Positions 9,834 to 19,767 of a stretch of 64,000 nucleotides of DNA are shown one piece after another (the first letter of the stretch is position 1; each line of letters begins with the position of its first letter). The position numbers and the translations under genes are program-made. Source of the DNA: Neovahlkampfia damariscottae (Eukaryota > Heterolobosea > Selenaionea > Neovahlkampfiida > Neovahlkampfiidae); contig JABLTG010000056.1 of NCBI GenBank assembly GCA_016618085.1, positions 1 to 64,000 of the forward strand. Reading direction: 5' to 3'. Under the pieces are notes generated by a model. The model ran no database searches. It saw nothing but the letters and a program-made list of their open reading frames with translations, and had not been told where the DNA came from.

Positions 9834-12149
9834 TTATTCATCATCTTCAACTTTTTTCTTTGTTGCAAGTCTTAGTACAACTGATTCTTCACCTAATAAA
9901 TCACATAACTCTTTTAATCTTCCTTTTAATGTTGGAATTTCTTCTAATTCCGCTTCTAATTTTGATTTTTCTTCTGTTAAACTTGTTTTAATTTCAGAAT
10001 TTAATTTATTAAATTCAACAGCACCATCACCATCAAATTGTAACAAATGATTATGATATTTCATCAAAGAAGGACGATGTGTAATTGTCAACAAAGTAAT
10101 TCCTCTATCAATAGCACCTTGATAAATTTGACCTTCTACATCAACACTAACAGCAGAAGTACATTCATCCAATAAAGCAAATCTAAAAAAAATGAACAAA
10201 AAAAAAATAATTCCTTACTTTGGTTTATGGTACAACAATCTTGACATTCCAAGACGTTGTTTTTCACCACCTGATAAAATATCTTTCCATTCTCCAATTT
10301 TATCATAAGTTTCTCTTTTTAATACATGAACTAAATTGACAACTTTTAAAATTTCTTCCAAGTCATCATCTGTTATTCCTTTTTTTAACATATCTTCATG
10401 TGAATCTGGATAAATGATTTGATCACGAAATGTACCTGTTACAAGGTAAGCAATTTGAGGAACATAGAATAATTCATCAGCATGTGGTTTTGTTAATATA
10501 CCTTCATAAGTTGGCCATAAACCACCTAAAATTCTAAATAAAGAAGATTTTCCACATCCATCTTTGTCGCATTAGTTAGTCAATATTTAAATTACTTGGT
10601 CCTGAAATTAAACAATGATCACCTTTTCTAACTTCAAAAGAAACAGATTTTGCCAATAAATCTCCATTTGGTGTTACAATAGGAACATTTTCAAATTTAA
10701 TAAAATCATCAAATTGAACAATTCCTTTCTTTTCTGCATATTCTTCTTTTTGTTTAACATATTTTTCATTTTGAACATCTTTGAAAACATTTAACATTTC
10801 AGAAACACGTGTGGTATAACCAGCCAAATGTGAAATATCTTTATAAGCTAACATAATTCTTTCAATAGCTTCAGCTCCATATAACATCAAATTTTTCATA
10901 TGGATGTAATCAGCTTGAAAAAAAAAACTTGTTAAAAAATTTTCTTATTTTTCAAACCTGTTCTTTGAGCAATTTCAGTTCCTGAAACATTATTAACTGA
11001 ATGATCACCTCCTCTTTCATAATAAAAAACAGGAATTGCCATAACAATAAGACCAAATGAGTTCCAAAGGTATTTCATGATGAATTGTTCCATCATTACA
11101 TAAAAGATTTTTGCTTTGAATATAACATTCATATGTTTGACTAATGAAAGATAACTTTGATGTAGAATTGATTTTTCAATTGAATCTCCTCTATAAAATG
11201 AAATTTCTTCTGAATTTGTAATTAAACGTGAATGAATATAACGTAAATGACCTTCCTTTTCTATTGAGAGTGTAAACTTTTTTTTTCAAACCTGCTTGTT
11301 CTTTCACTAATTTGCCAAAAGGTGGACGAATAAATTTTAAAATTTTTGTTGTCATATAAACAACAAAAATAGTAATAAGAAAACCACTTGTTCCATTTCC
11401 ATTTCCTGATCTTCTACTTAATAAAACAATTTGCCAAGTATTCAAACTTTTAAAAAAATTAAAAAAAAATAGTTTTTGGGTATTACATGATATCAAGAAT
11501 AGGTTTTGAAATTTGACTATAGACATGAGCAAGAGTTTCTGAAAATAATCTGACATCTTCAGTTAAACATTGATCAACGTTTCCAAGTCTTTTATCTAAA
11601 GAGATAACCCTATGATAAGTTTCATCCTTCATATATTCTTTGTAAGCATGTTCAGATAATCTTGTACGAAAAGCAATTGCTAATTTACTTTCTAAATATT
11701 TGATTAATGATGTACTATAGGATGAAGGGATTGAAACAGCTAACCAAATACTGTGTGAAAAAATGTTAAATTCTTTTTTTTTTTCCAAACCCAATTCTTT
11801 TGAAAAATGTTTTTGGATGTCCTTTTACAAGTGATTGTACTATTTTTCCATCTAAAAAAGCAACATATAAACTAAAAATAGTTCTCATGACTAAACCACC
11901 AGTGTGCGCTAAGAGGATCAAAAATTCTTTTGAGTTTAATGATGGTATAACAATTTTTATGATTTTTTGAAGTTCTGCTAAAAAATTTCCCTTTTTCTTT
12001 TCCTTTGGGTCTTTTTCTTTTTTTTTTGATAATTTTTCATTCAAAAAGTATAGAGAAATAGAACCTGTCGCAATTCCAGTACCAATAATAATTTGTTGTT
12101 TTTTTGGAAGTTTTCTGAAGAAAACCCACAAATCTTGGAGCATGTCCAT
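9834..12149 (-). CDS. Peroxisomal-type ABCD half transporter
   Basis: Seven exons (12149-11791, 11750-11487, 11446-11292, 11260-10958, 10913-10596, 10561-10219, 10182-9834), 696 aa. ABCD proteins move acyl-CoAs or fatty acids into peroxisomes. The N-terminal membrane half contains [18 protein letters not shown] and [19 protein letters not shown], an ABCD hallmark. The ATPase half has Walker A GPNGCGKSS, signature [14 protein letters not shown] and Walker [13 protein letters not shown], then an H-loop in TITHRPSL. Walker A is split by an intron (10562-10595). A coiled-coil-like C-terminal tail follows. The subfamily (ABCD1/2 or 3) cannot be decided. Presence implies peroxisomes. CCAATCA lies about 32 nt upstream. 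Confidence 0.9.
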
Positions 12150-12281
12150 GGTTGAGGTTTGTGGTGGTAAAGTTGATTTTATCCAATCAAATAATAGAAG
12201 CTTTTAAAAAAAATTTATTTTTTTAGATCCAAGTTTCTTGGTAATCAGGTGATATAGTTATTTTCTGGAGATTTTTAAAAT

Positions 12282-12841
12282 TCAATTTTTGTTTACTTTT
12301 TTATTTGACCAATGAACTAACATCACACCAGCAAGAACAATCAATCCAGTGAGAGAAATCAAACAAACACCAGAAACACCAAGGATAATTCTGCAAGTGG
12401 TACCACATTTTTCATCAAGTTTTTTCCAGAAATGAGTGATGTTCTTCTTTGGATTATTTGCTGCTGTTGTTTTTTCTTCTTTATTTTCAAGAATTTTTAT
12501 ATTTTCTACGTTTGTTTTATGCACATTCTTCACTGATTTTGGTTTTTCTTCAGCTTTTTTTTGAACAGTTTTTTGTTGATTTTTTGGAACTGATTTTTTG
12601 ATTTCTGGAGAGTCATCTTCTTCTTCTTCTTCTTCGTCATCATCTTTTTCTTCATCTTCATCTCCTTGTTCTTCATTTTCATCATCCTCTTCCTCATCAT
12701 CATTTCTGTTGTCATATTCATCATTATCATCATAATCTTGTTGAACTTCGGCATCAACAACAATAAAAGCTATGAAATAAAAAAAGAATACTTATTTTTA
12801 CCAAGTATCAAAAATAAAACGATCAACTTTGCATACTTCAT
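12282..12841 (-). CDS. Type I membrane protein with acidic lumenal domain
   Basis: Two exons (12841-12802 and 12769-12282; 32-nt intron) encode 175 aa. The signal peptide is MKYAKLIVLFLILAFIVVDA, followed by about 50 residues of Asp/Glu runs, a lysine-rich linker and one transmembrane helix near the C-terminus (VCLISLTGLIVLAGVMLVHW) with a short basic tail (SNKKVNKN). No family is recognised. The acidic lumenal block could bind calcium or basic proteins. Low-complexity acidic runs make homology detection unreliable. Confidence 0.72.
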
Positions 12842-12936
12842 GTTCGAAAAAAAATTTGAGGATAAAAAAAAAACTTGAGATCAAGAAGTAATTATAGGAC
12901 GAAAAAAATTCCTAAATTAAGAAGAACGAATGATAT

Positions 12937-13676
12937 TTATTCGTATTCTTCATTCATCGCGAAACGAAACGAATCTCTAAATTGTTCTGCATGAAGATCT
13001 GTTTTAATAGAAGTTGATAATATTTCTGAATAATGATTAATAAAATCTCTAAAATCTTGAAAAGAAACAAATAAATTATATCCTAATACTTTGAGCGCTG
13101 TTTTTTCCAATTGATTAAATTTTCTTAAAGATAATCCATCTTTTTCGAACGACATATCAACTAAATATGTACCATTTGTATAAACTCTGTCTTCCCACAT
13201 TTTACATCCTAAAACAACACATATTCCAAAATAATATTTCCATGTGTCCATATCTATTTCATACTGTGGTGAAGAATGTTGAAAAAAAAAAAAAAATTAC
13301 CTCAAAGTTTTCAAGGAATCGTTTGAAGTAAGCCACTGAAACTACATTACATACTGGATTACATGATACTTCAGCAAAGACTCTTTTTACAAATTTTTTT
13401 ATGGACTTATGGTGACCAAGTTCATCACCTTTTTCCATTTTATCTTGTAGAATATGGAAAAGTACTTCCGAAATAAAAGTTATCAACACCTTAAAAATTA
13501 ACTTCTTTTTAACTCACTTTTTCTTGAATTAAACCGGTTTTGCTTTGATTCATGTCAGGTCCAAGAATTGAGTTACTTCTCATGACCATATCTTGTATCC
13601 ATGATTGTTGTTTCATTAAACTATGATTTTAATATTAATAAACAAACCTCGTGTGGACTCTTTGCAGTTGACTCAT
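12937..13676 (-). CDS. Cyclin-box protein, cyclin Y/PHO80-like
   Basis: Four exons (13676-13648, 13620-13518, 13489-13301, 13263-12937), 215 aa. The cyclin fold is recognisable from SCNPVCNVVSVAYFKRFLEN, then CVVLGCKMWEDRVY and LSLRKFNQLEKTALKVLGYNL, which match the cyclin Y/PHO80 branch (VLLASKVWED, INxLExxFLxLLxYN). Such cyclins activate PCTAIRE/Pho85-type CDKs. An upstream in-frame ATG at 13718 would add 14 residues, but CCAATCA overlaps that position, so 13676 is preferred. The stop lies within GAATAAA. Confidence 0.82.
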
Positions 13677-13788
13677 GTTTTTGTGGCAACTGTAGTTGTT
13701 TTTTGTTCTGCCAATCATATTTGAGAGCTTTTTAAATATTAAAATAACAAACAAAATTTGATTATTTTTGAAAAAAAAAAAACAGATT

Positions 13789-15474
13789 TTATTTTTTGAT
13801 GAATTCATTCGTAAAATATTTTTCATTTTGCGTAGAAATCAATAAATAATCAGTCACAGTTTCGATTTGTAAATTTTTCATTTTTTGTAGTACAACTTTG
13901 AATTTTGAATTCTCACATTGCTTTGAAAAATTTTTTTTTTCTAATTTTTTGATTTGATCAAATTCTTGTTGAATTTCTTCACAAATTAGAGAATATTTCT
14001 TTTTAATTTCTTTATATTGTTCCAAGAGATTTGGATAAAAATTCAAAAAATCTTGATTTGTTCTTCGAAATAGCAATTCATAAAAGTTCTTATTTTCCAT
14101 ATTTGGGTTTGAGATCAAATCCGATAATGCTAAATATTGAGGAGAAAATAATTTTATCCTATTGAATTTTGAATCTTTTATGATATATCCTTTTTGTTCG
14201 ATTGGATTTAGATGATATGATTTTTTAAGTACTTCTCCAAATGATGAACATTTCCTAAATGAAATTTTTTCAAATGAAAAACTCTCAATTTCGATCTCTT
14301 TCAAATTTTTCAAATTTCTACAACCAATCAAAATTAATCGATTTTCCTTATATTTGACAATAGAGTCACTATGTAATTCATTTGAATAAAACATAAACGT
14401 GAAAGTGCATTTCTTAAATTGAGAACGGAAAATTTGCAATTTGTTATCGTTCCAAAATTGATTAAATGAATCAAACAGTTTAGATGAATGTAATGGATTC
14501 CAATATTTGTCATAATATCCCAAAGAAGTATTTCCTTTTGATGAGATATACCAAGTGTCTTTGTGATTGTAAAAAAATAATTTTTCTCCTTCAATAAATT
14601 CTGAAAAAGTAGCAGACTTCCAATCAATTCTATCAGCATGAAACAAACCATGATTGAATATTCTAATAGTAGGGTATGATATTATTTCTCCAGTTTTAAT
14701 GTTCAATATGATACCTGATGTTTCTTTGGAAATTTCTAACTCATCTGGGGTGTTCTTGGTGTAATAAAATTGACAAATATCATCATCATTATCATGTCTA
14801 AAGTAATCAATTTCAAAATATTTTCTTATTTCTTTCATTTCAAATTTCTTCAAAAATTTAATGATTGACAAACTTTCAATTTTGTCGATCAATTTTGGAT
14901 TGATTAAATTTGAAAATTCCATTGTAAGTTTATCATAAATCTCTTCAAAATTCTTTGAATTTTGATATTCATTAGCCTCACTATAGTCCTTTATTTTTCC
15001 AAATTTGACAATTTGAATACCAAAAAGTAAATCACGTATTGCTTGCAGCTTCATTTTCTTTTCTTGATAAAAATTTTTTTCTTTCGAAAATTTTGGAGCT
15101 AAAGAGTGTAAATGTCTTGATGCTTCTTTTAAGACTGAAGCCTTCAATCTGGTATAATAAATTTGAATGTTGAACTTTTCTTTTTTCTGCCAAATTTTTT
15201 CATCTGGAAGAAAGTGGCACATTAAAACTTGTAATTCATTATTTTGTAGTTTCTGAAGGAAAGTTGTTTTTTTATATATATTTGCATCAATATTATTCGC
15301 TTTTATTTCAATGTATCCATTTTCTTCCGTTGGAAAGTCGTCTTTAACGACAATGAAAAAATCCCAATCTGAGTTTTCTGTGTTTGAGCCATAAATTCGA
15401 CTTCCAAACTGGTAAACGTTTAAAATTTGATCTCTTGAAAGTTTTGTTTTCTCAATCAAAAGTTGCAGGTTCAT
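13789..15474 (-). CDS. MNT nucleotidyltransferase fused to RNA-ligase-like domain
   Basis: Single exon, 561 aa. Residues 1-70 hold a minimal nucleotidyltransferase signature, GSRIYGSNTENSDWDFFIV (D36, D38), with a third candidate acid D63 in NIDANIY. Residues 250-450 follow the order of T4 Rnl1-type ligases: SGIILNIKTGEIISYPTIRIFNHG, a motif III-like TFTFMFYS followed by RLILIGCRNL, motif IV-like QKGYIIKD and motif V-like RIKLFSPQYLAL. At the motif I site (normally EKxDGS) the sequence is SEFIEGEKL, so the nucleophilic lysine appears replaced by F293. A helical tail (480-540) follows. It could be a nucleic-acid end-modifying enzyme or an inactive ligase scaffold. The ligase assignment is by motif order only. 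Confidence 0.6.
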   Translation of the reverse strand: MNLQLLIEKTKLSRDQILNVYQFGSRIYGSNTENSDWDFFIVVKDDFPTEENGYIEIKANNIDANIYKKTTFLQKLQNNELQVLMCHFLPDEKIWQKKEKFNIQIYYTRLKASVLKEASRHLHSLAPKFSKEKNFYQEKKMKLQAIRDLLFGIQIVKFGKIKDYSEANEYQNSKNFEEIYDKLTMEFSNLINPKLIDKIESLSIIKFLKKFEMKEIRKYFEIDYFRHDNDDDICQFYYTKNTPDELEISKETSGIILNIKTGEIISYPTIRIFNHGLFHADRIDWKSATFSEFIEGEKLFFYNHKDTWYISSKGNTSLGYYDKYWNPLHSSKLFDSFNQFWNDNKLQIFRSQFKKCTFTFMFYSNELHSDSIVKYKENRLILIGCRNLKNLKEIEIESFSFEKISFRKCSSFGEVLKKSYHLNPIEQKGYIIKDSKFNRIKLFSPQYLALSDLISNPNMENKNFYELLFRRTNQDFLNFYPNLLEQYKEIKKKYSLICEEIQQEFDQIKKLEKKNFSKQCENSKFKVVLQKMKNLQIETVTDYLLISTQNEKYFTNEFIKK

Positions 15475-15773
15475 TTTGTTGGGTGAGAAAAATTTGTTTG
15501 ATTGGTGAAAAATATTTTTTTCTTTTCATCTTTTGAGCTAAAAAAATGGTTTAGCGTTCATCTGTGAGAGAAAACTTTTCATCAGTCGTCATCCTATTTG
15601 TCAGAATTTTTTGATTGAAAAGTGAACGCCAATGAAATCCACAGTGAAAAGAAAATACGCTGAAAAATGATTTAATTTTGATTTTTCATTAAAAAACTTC
15701 ATAAAATAATTTTTAAAGAAACAAACGAAAATTGATTGGCCAATTGTTGAAATATCTCCAACAGTAAAAAAAA
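15475..15773. promoter_or_regulatory. Bidirectional promoter region with paired TGATTGG elements
   Basis: This 299-nt gap separates the divergent nucleotidyltransferase-ligase gene (start 15474) and GSK3 (start 15774). TGATTGG occurs at 15499-15505, 25 nt above the first, and at 15733-15739, 35 nt above the second. The second is followed by CCAATTG. No other feature is visible. Confidence 0.5.
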
Positions 15774-17153
15774 ATGTCTAAGTTTCCAGACCCAAACAAA
15801 CTTGCAAAAGACTTCGCGAAACTCAGAGTTGGAGGAAAAAAGAAAGATGATTCTAAAAAATCTGGTGTGTCCAACGAAGCTCCTCTCCGTCATTACAATT
15901 CTTTGGCTGTCAAAAAAATTAATGAAAATAAAAAAAAAGACGAAGTATCATTTGATGATATTCAAACAGTAAAAGAAGTTGTAAAAGATCCAACTTATAA
16001 AGCTGAAAAAATTATTGGGACAGGTTCTTTCGGAACAGGTAAAAAAAAAAAGAAAAAATTGAATAAAAAAAAAAAAGTATACCTCGCAAAAGTGAATGAA
16101 ACTGGTGAAACAGTAGCTATAAAAAAAGTCCTACAGGATAAAAGATTCAAAGTTTTTTTTTTTTTTTTTTTAACATGACCAAATTAACAATAGAACAGAG
16201 AGTTACAAATTATGAAAACGATCAAACATAGAAATATCGTTCATATGGAGAATTACTTTTATTCAAATGGTCAAAAAAAAGATGAGATTTATTTAAATTT
16301 GGTTTTGGAATATTTACCACATACAGCATATTCTTATACTTCAACCTTCACAAAGAAGAATGAATTTATGCCTCTTTTAGAGGTTAAAGTAAGTTTTTTC
16401 TAAGTCATTCACTTTTTTTTTTTTTCAAGTTATATATATACCAAATGTGTAGAGCTTTGGCATACCTTCATGAAACAAATATTTGTCACCGTGATATTAA
16501 ACCACACAATCTCTTAATTGATGGCGAAAAAGGTGTTTTAAAATTCATTGATTTTGGAAGCGCAAAACAGCTTGTTGAAGGTGAACCAAATGTCTCTTAT
16601 ATTTGTTCAAGATACTACAGAGCTCCTGAACTTATTTTTGGAGCTACTCACTATACAACTGCTATAGGTTTGTTATTTTATTTTTAACTTGAATTTAATA
16701 GACATTTGGTCTACCGGATGTGTTATGGGTGAAATGCTTACAGGACTTCCTTTATTTGCTGGTGGTACTTCTATTGATCAACTTGTTGAAATAATAAGAA
16801 TTAGAGGAACTCCAACTTATGATGAAGTTCTTTCAATGAATCAAGAATACGTTGAATTCAAATTTCCATCTGTAACACCACAAAGTTGGGAAGAAGTATT
16901 TGCCGGAAGAGAAAAAGATGATTTAACAGAAGCTTGTGATTTAATTACTAAATTTTTACAATACAATCCAAAACATAGAATTAGTTGTTACGAAGCTTTA
17001 GCTCATCCATTTTTTGATGACCTTCGAAAAACAGATGTAAAATTATCAAATGGCAATAATGCTCCTCCATTATTCGATTTTTCAGAACAAGAAGTTAAAA
17101 AATTAGAAAAGTTAAAAATTTTAGACAAAATTTTACCTGTAAAAAAAAATTAA
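15774..17153 (+). CDS. GSK3: Glycogen synthase kinase 3
   Basis: Five exons (15774-16038, 16078-16151, 16194-16388, 16430-16667, 16702-17153), 407 aa. The glycine loop [13 protein letters not shown] is completed only after splicing. The catalytic lysine lies in VAIKK (about K104). The catalytic loop is [10 protein letters not shown], the metal motif DFGSAKQL, and the activation loop [14 protein letters not shown] carries the conserved tyrosine; [11 protein letters not shown] follows. NRELQIM and [14 protein letters not shown] are GSK3-specific. The N-terminal 70 residues are a basic, disordered extension without the usual mammalian inhibitory serine context. It is a Ser/Thr kinase for signalling and glycogen control. 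Confidence 0.96.
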
Positions 17154-17305
17154 TAAAAACACTTTTATTTAATTTTCAAAAAAAAAAAAAAAAAAAAGTG
17201 CTATTTTTTTCTTGTTGTTGTTGACTGTTTATTTTGTTTTGAAAAAAAGTTGAAAATTGTTTTGAATGTGAAATGTTGTTTTTTTAATTGTTGAAGTGAA
17301 TTATT

Positions 17306-18092
17306 TTATTTTTGGTAATAGTCATCTGATTTTTTTTGATATCCTCTGTCTTCATTTCTGTCATAATTTCTACGTTCTGGTGAATATCTTTTCTTATATG
17401 AATCACGATCATTTCTATCATAACCACCACGACGATCATCACGTCTATCATCACGTCTATCATAACCACCACGTCTATCATCATATCTGTCATAACGACG
17501 ATCATCACGTCTATCATAACCTCCACGTCTATCATAACCACGACGATCATCGTATCTATCATAACGACGGTCATCATATCTTCTTCCAAAATCTCTTCTA
17601 CCACTACCCATATAACGACCTGGTGTTTTATCACGTGCTCCACTTCTTTTTGACTAAAAAATATTAATAAAGAATTGTTGTACTTTTTCAACTGAAATTT
17701 TTGTGTTCACAAATTCAGTACCGTCAAGGTTTTTGATACAATCATCAGCTTCTTGAGATGTAGCCATTTCAACAAAACCAAATCCCCTGTTTTCATTTGT
17801 TTGTGGGTCAACAATAATTGTGACTTTTTCAACTTTTCCTTCTTTTGAAAACAAATCTTTAACATCACTTTCTTTGACTGTTTTTTTTTTTTTTAATTTT
17901 TTTGTTCTTTACTTTGTGGACCAAGTCCATGAACATAAAGTACATTTCCTGGATTTTCTTTTACTTCTTCATATTTTCTACCACCTGATCTTTCATCATC
18001 GTCATATTTTCTTGAACGTTCTGGTGATTTTTCCCTTGAATCTCTATCTGACTTTTGAATTTTGAATTTTTGAATTTGAATTATCGTACCAT
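17306..18092 (-). CDS. TRA2-like SR splicing factor
   Basis: Four exons: 18092-18090 (just the ATG), 18051-17913, 17877-17684, 17653-17306; 227 aa. One RRM: RNP2 is NVLYVHGLG and RNP1 is RGFGFVEM, with VTIIVDPQTNENRG between them. KTPGRYMG after the RRM is the linker typical of Transformer-2. The tail is a low-complexity array of DRRYDRYDDRRGGYDRR units instead of RS dipeptides. TRA2 proteins bind purine-rich exonic enhancers. The intron directly after ATG contains TAA in the unspliced frame, so splicing is obligatory for translation. AATAAA overlaps the stop. Confidence 0.85.
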
Positions 18093-18971
18093 GTTTAATT
18101 TAAGTTTGTGTTGTCTGCAGAAATTGGTTGAAGCTCAACTACCAATAGCAATGTTTCAAATTTATCCAATCATTTGTTCATCCTAAAAAATCTGAAAGAC
18201 TCAAAATGATTGGATGAATTATACAATGGTAAAATTTATTCAAAAAAAAAAAGTTGTCACATTACTTGGAAATTATTTCAATTTTTTGCAGTTTTGCAGT
18301 TTTCTTAGAAAGTCAAGATTGCATGAATTTGAGTTATTTTAGATTCCAACCAGTTTTTGAAGTACTTTTGACTGAATATTCCATTTTCAATTCTGGCAAT
18401 CATTTTTCAATCTTCAAATGTAATTTATGTTCATGGACTTCATGGTTCATCTTTTGTGTTTCCCGTCTCCAATTCAATCTGGTATTTATTTTATGTTTTG
18501 ATTTTATCTGCTTCTTGGTTTTCGTTTTAACCTCAATATTTCAATATTTTAATAATAATAAAAGAATTTAATAATATTTTTAATTTTGAGACTGAAATGA
18601 ATTTAGTTCAAATTACGAACTGTAAACTAAATTGAGTATTTAAGTTGGTTTTAAATTTTTCCAAATTTTTTGTCAGACTTCTTGGAGATTTGATGAAAAA
18701 CAATTTTCAAATTTAAATTTCTCGTTATTGGTTTGTTCAAAAAATTTGAAAAATTATTTTTAATTTTCTTTTCTCTTTATGAACCCTTTTACTTTTGTAG
18801 ATTTAAATTAGGAGACGAATCTGATGAACTGTTTACATTTTTTTGTTGAAAATTCTGATTGGTCTAAAAATTCTGTTACATTCATTGGTTAACAATAAAA
18901 ATCCAGAAAATAACCAATCATCTCGTTTCTTTAAACTTTTTTTGTTTTTGTCAAAGTACAGTCATTAAAAA
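18093..18971. other. AT-rich intergenic region with CCAAT-type elements
   Basis: About 880 nt without a supported gene. CCAATCA occurs near 18165 on the TRA2 side, and TGATTGG (near 18852), CATTGG (near 18885) and CCAATCA (near 18915) lie ahead of RPS8. A frame at 18254-18571 (105 codons) is hydrophobic, with no recognisable motif or homologous feel, and is probably chance. Confidence 0.45.
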
Positions 18972-19621
18972 ATGGGTAACATAAAATAAACTAATAATTA
19001 ATAAATAAAGGTATTGTTAAAAGTAATCTCCATAAACGTCGTTCAACTGGAGCAAAAAGAACTTCATTCCGTCACAAAAGAAAATTTGAATTAGGAAGAC
19101 CATCCTCAAACACAAAATTAGGACAACCAAAATTAAAATACTTAAGAGTTCGTGGAGGTAACTTCAAAAGAAGAGCTTTAAGACTTAATGTTGGTAATTT
19201 TGCTTGGGGTTCAGAAAACTGTGCAAGAAAAACAAGAGTTTTAGATGTTGTATACAATGCATCAAACAATGAATTGGTTAGAACAAAAACTCTCGTTAAA
19301 GGTGCTATTGTCATGGTTGACGCAACACCATACCGTCAATTTTATGAAGAATATTACAACCAAAGTGTAGCAAACCACAAACACTCAAAAGTTGTACCTG
19401 ATGAAAAAGTACACGAAAAAAGAAAAGCTAAACTTGATGCAAGAAGAAAAGACCATGAAGAAATGGAAACAAGTTTCAAAGCTCAATTTTCATCTGGAAA
19501 ATTATTGGCTAGAATTTCATCAAGACCAGGACAAGTAGGAAGACTTGATGGTTACGTACTTGAAGGACCAGAATTCGCTTTTTATCATAAAAAAATTCTT
19601 GACAAAAAGAAAAAAAAATAA
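18972..19621 (+). CDS. RPS8: 40S ribosomal protein S8 (eS8)
   Basis: Exon 1 is only 4 nt (18972-18975, ATGG). After a 35-nt intron, exon 2 is 19011-19621, giving 204 aa. The start MGIVKSNLHKRRSTGAKR matches MGISRDxxHKRRxTGGKR of eS8, followed by RKFELGRPSSNTKLG, RVRGGNFKRRALRL and NFAWGSE. The C-terminus is lysine-rich. The stop is inside AAAATAAATT. Without the intron the reading frame would be lost after two codons. Confidence 0.96.
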
Positions 19622-19767
19622 ATTTTGAACCATTTTTAATTAGCATAAAAATCATATTTCAATGTTTTTTTGACATCTTTCACCTTTTTTCTTTTTCATT
19701 TTATTTTTCGCCCTCCATCCAATAAACAACCACAATCAAGATTTTTCGAAAAACACTAATCAAGAAG

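Noticed and set aside
12530-12763. Met/Lys-rich minus-strand frame
   Set aside because: Frame-shifted shadow of the acidic segment of the 12282-12841 membrane protein.
17296-17667. Long plus-strand frame rich in His and Asp opposite the TRA2-like tail
   Set aside because: It is the antisense shadow of the Arg/Asp repeat array, whose period keeps all frames open.
18254-18571. 105-codon hydrophobic frame on the plus strand
   Set aside because: No motif, no intron signal and no stop/AATAAA pattern. The region is AT-rich and T-runs generate Phe/Leu/Ile frames easily.
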